Shown here: positions 61,140 to 64,000 of the stretch, one piece after another | Position numbering within the stretch: the first letter of the stretch is position 1 | Layout: every line of letters begins with the position of its first letter | NCBI RefSeq assembly: GCF_963678635.1 | Contig: NC_087062.1 | Span: forward strand, 67,563,415-67,627,414 | DNA length: 64,000 nucleotides | Reading direction: 5' to 3' | Origin: Symsagittifera roscoffensis | Lineage: Eukaryota > Xenacoelomorpha > Acoela > Convolutidae | Notes under the pieces: model-generated | The model's input: the letters and a program-made list of their open reading frames with translations, nothing else | The model's database searches: none | What the model was told of the DNA's origin: nothing | Program-made: the position numbers and the translations under genes

Positions 61140-63994
61140 AGCATCTGCGGAGGAAAAAGTTGTTTTTCGTTTCTGCTCTAAACTGGTCATGACGGTCCTT
61201 TTTTCGCTTTTCAATCCATTCTGCTCGCTTGCTGGGAAGGAAACAATCAAATGAATTTTTTCTCACGAAGCGAAATAGAGAGAATTAGTGTTTATTCCGA
61301 GTTTCTTGAATTTTTTGATGTCGCAAAAATTAACAAAAAAGTTATCATACAGTTTCAACTTTCTCATTTTGGCATACTGTAGTATAAAAACCCTACTATA
61401 AGTGATTCGCATTGTTCTATAGTCATTCCTTTCTGCTCGCTTGCTGGAAAGGATACAATCATATAGATTTGTTTCTCTCAAAGCAAAATAGTGATAATCA
61501 GTGTCCATTTCGATTAAGCTCTACTTTATACAAAAGTTTAGCAACAGTTTGAGTCTCTTGAAGAAATGTTTATTGATAGCTTTATGGTTTTTTTTTGTTT
61601 TCAAGATATTTTTTCACTGTATGTTTTGATCTGTCTAGTATTTGATAGCCATAGGAACTATTTCGTAGCAGTTTCATTAACTTGGCTACCACACCAGATA
61701 ATGGATTCTCATCCACGGCTCGATTAGCATCAACAACAGGCTGAACAAAATTGTCGAATTTTTTACGCGGTGTGTATTGTACGAATTGAGAAATTTTTGT
61801 AACTGTCAGCCAAGATTCAAGTAAAAAGTGAAAAGTGGTGTTATAAGTGTTCCATGGCTGTAATAACCAACACTGAAGCAATCATTTTTTTCTGCGTTCC
61901 TGTAATGTAGTAAATCTCAACTTTGCATTGATCTCTGGTCGCTTGAAAAAAATATGACCTGACCAAGCTTTCAAATGTACGAACTCGATTATGCCTTGTC
62001 TTTAATCTCGTATACAAACCTGTGGACATATCCTGACACATAGAATCAAGATAGTGTTGACTAGCATCAATCCCAACGACTGATTTACACAGGTTAAATA
62101 ATTTTCGAAAAAATGTCTCGTTTGCTACTGTTTTCCTTGTGAAAACAATTGAGGGTCCATCGGTCAAATTTTCATGTAATTTTCAAGCAAGTGACTAGAA
62201 CTCGAGAAGAATGGTCACAACTTGTCTTTGTATTGACTTGTCTTGACAGATTTTTGCTAGATTCGGTAGTTTGCATCCGAGCTTTAACATGTCTTCTCTT
62301 TTGATATGATAAAATTCGATCTTTTTCTGAATAGTTTTAAGGGTATGAACAACATCTTTGTGAGTATACCACTGTAGAAAATTGCAAAATTATGACATTT
62401 TTTCCTACTCCCAGATAGATTTTAGATAATTGTAGATTTCTAGGCCTGTAGAAGGTTTGTTTTTGGGAAGCGAGTTTTGTTGGAAGCTTCTGATAGTCAT
62501 CAAACTCTTTATCGAGAGTGTTACTGTTTTTAAACTTACTGTAAAAGTCATCATACGATGGTAGCTATTGTACATCAAGTTTGTTGGAAGTATCAAACCA
62601 CTCGTATGGAAAGTAGCTATTAATCTCACCGGGCTTGATAGGTTTTAGAAGGGACTCTCAAGTAGTAGCTCATTCAAAAAACTTCATAATGTCCAGAAGC
62701 TGAATGTCTTCAAATTTGAAGAAAACAAAGTCGTTGGCTTTCTTGATGACTGAAGGTTCAGTTTTCCTTTCGTTGAAGAGGAAGGGATTGAGGTATGACT
62801 CAGATAGGTTCATATCATACCGGACACTGTTGAATCCAAACACTGGTAGAGCATTGGTGTATCTCTCTAGATGTTGCATCAAATCAATCAATTCATTTTC
62901 TCGAATTCTGAGAAAATGAGTGGATGCGTCTGTTTCTTCATCATCCTCAAAACATTCATCTTCGTACTCTCTTGTTTCCTTTTTTATTGAAACTGACCCG
63001 TTTGTTGAGGACGCTAAAAACCGTATGCAACCGCTTTTTGATGTGGTTGTTAATTTCCTGAAGCTTTAATCGGATTTTGGTTTTATTTTTTTCCGCCAAC
63101 ATTTTCAGGTTTGCAACAAAGTCATTAACGAAGGATTGTGAAACTTTATCACACAAAATATGGATTTGTCAGGTAATTGGAGGAAATGGACACTGGGTTC
63201 ATGCTTCCCGAACCACTTTGATTTGATCTTTGCAACAGATAATGGTTGAAGTGATGAGACCTTTTGAAAATGTATCGAAAATTGGACATCGAAAGCATTT
63301 GACAAGATGTCGATATTATGAACGAAACAAATTTAGTTGTTATATCGTAGAAGCTGTATTGTATTCTCGTTTTTACTGATATTTCTCCGAGCTAATTCTA
63401 TTACAAAGTCTTCCATATTTTTATCGTAGATCTTCATCTTCAACTATTGGCAGATTATCCATCGAGTTTCCACAAAACAGTTTTGAATCACATCCTGATT
63501 TTCAAGAGAATTATGAAATATCTTCAGAAAGACAAGATAATCCAAGCAAATGAACTTCAAAGAATCGAAACAAATACAAATTGTTATTGTAGGGTCGTTT
63601 TGTGTTTGGATCCGAAACCAAACAATTAACATAGAAATTCCTCAGAAGGGGTTCCGGAATTGCTGAATCTGGACATATCATGGGCACGTGTTTGAGTAAG
63701 GCGGCAAAATTGTTAAGACTAGTAACCAACTTGAATCACCATTTTGTATTTTGTCTCTTTTGTGTGCAAACATTAAGGATATCTTGCTTATTGACCTTGT
63801 TCTAAATACTCGTCGAGTGTGCTTTAAGACAGAGCAGCATAGATTTATCCAAAATTGTGTCATTTTCAAGAGTTTAGAAATAACGATATTCAACAATTTC
63901 TATATTATAAAACACAAATCCCCAGGCAACGTTGATTTTGCTGCAAAATCAAGTTTTTCAAAGACTTGATCCAGTTTATAAAATCTAGATAAGA
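61140..63994 (-). pseudogene. Protein-primed DNA polymerase B, decayed, copy B
   Basis: The duplicate of the relic at 51270-54084. The exonuclease motif ALPVFGFNSVRYDMNL lies near 62850, the motif A-like GIDASQHYLDSMCQDM near 62060, motif B KLLRNSSYGYQILDRS near 61670, and motif C-like GINTNSLYFAS near 61270, where a second catalytic Asp is also changed (TDS to TNS). The N-terminal part lies beyond the duplicated segment or outside the window. Confidence 0.8.
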
Positions 63995-64000
63995 GGAGGA

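Larger units (their letters stand above)
58223..63994. repeat. Segmental duplication copy B (uninterrupted)
   Basis: About 5.8 kb in direct orientation to copy A (28714-31044 plus 50674-54084), separated from it by about 4.1 kb of spacer. It runs through the insertion site without the LTR element. It starts in mid-pol of the Gypsy relic, and homology to copy A stops six bases before the window end. Confidence 0.9.

Overview
The window is animal (metazoan) nuclear DNA. It carries a spliced novel-type protein kinase C gene with introns of 88 bp to 6.1 kb, many dispersed repeats, a full-length Ty3/Gypsy-type LTR retrotransposon, a MULE relic and relics of a Polinton/Maverick-type protein-primed DNA polymerase. 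No bacterial-style operon, CRISPR array or rRNA gene is visible. The PKC most resembles bilaterian epsilon/eta (Pkc98E-like) kinases; I cannot name the species.

Layout. 1-5045: downstream flank of the PKC gene, with several duplicated non-coding segments. 5046-22702: PKC gene on the minus strand, eight coding exons with phase-consistent GT/AG junctions, predicting about 841 residues (C2, pseudosubstrate, C1A, C1B, long low-complexity hinge, kinase, AGC C-tail). Its introns hold a repeat family (five copies in the locus), tRNA-derived SINEs, a MULE with a broken transposase and a MITE-like element beside exon 3. 22703-27424: upstream flank, repeats only. 27425-30880: decayed plus-strand Gypsy copy related to the intact element. 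31045-50673: intact 19.6-kb LTR retrotransposon on the minus strand, with LTRs that look identical, a 3200-codon gag-pol ORF, a 1368-codon second ORF in the envelope position, and a 3-kb leader with about 16 copies of a 13-bp motif. 50674-54260: decayed minus-strand DNA polymerase B. 54085-58222: spacer with further fragments, probably Polinton-derived. 58223-63994: second copy of 28714-31044 joined directly to 50674-54084, without the retrotransposon; it is therefore an empty-site reference for the insertion.

Most notable observation. The C-terminus of the gag-pol polyprotein, about 470 residues beyond the GPY/F module, ends in what reads as a macro (ADP-ribose-binding) domain of the OARD1/TARG1 type. 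The decayed sibling at 27425-30880 keeps the start of the same extension, so it belongs to the family rather than to one copy. With the unassigned 1368-residue second ORF and the leader motif array, this makes an unusually elaborate Gypsy element. All domain calls are by eye; no database search was run.
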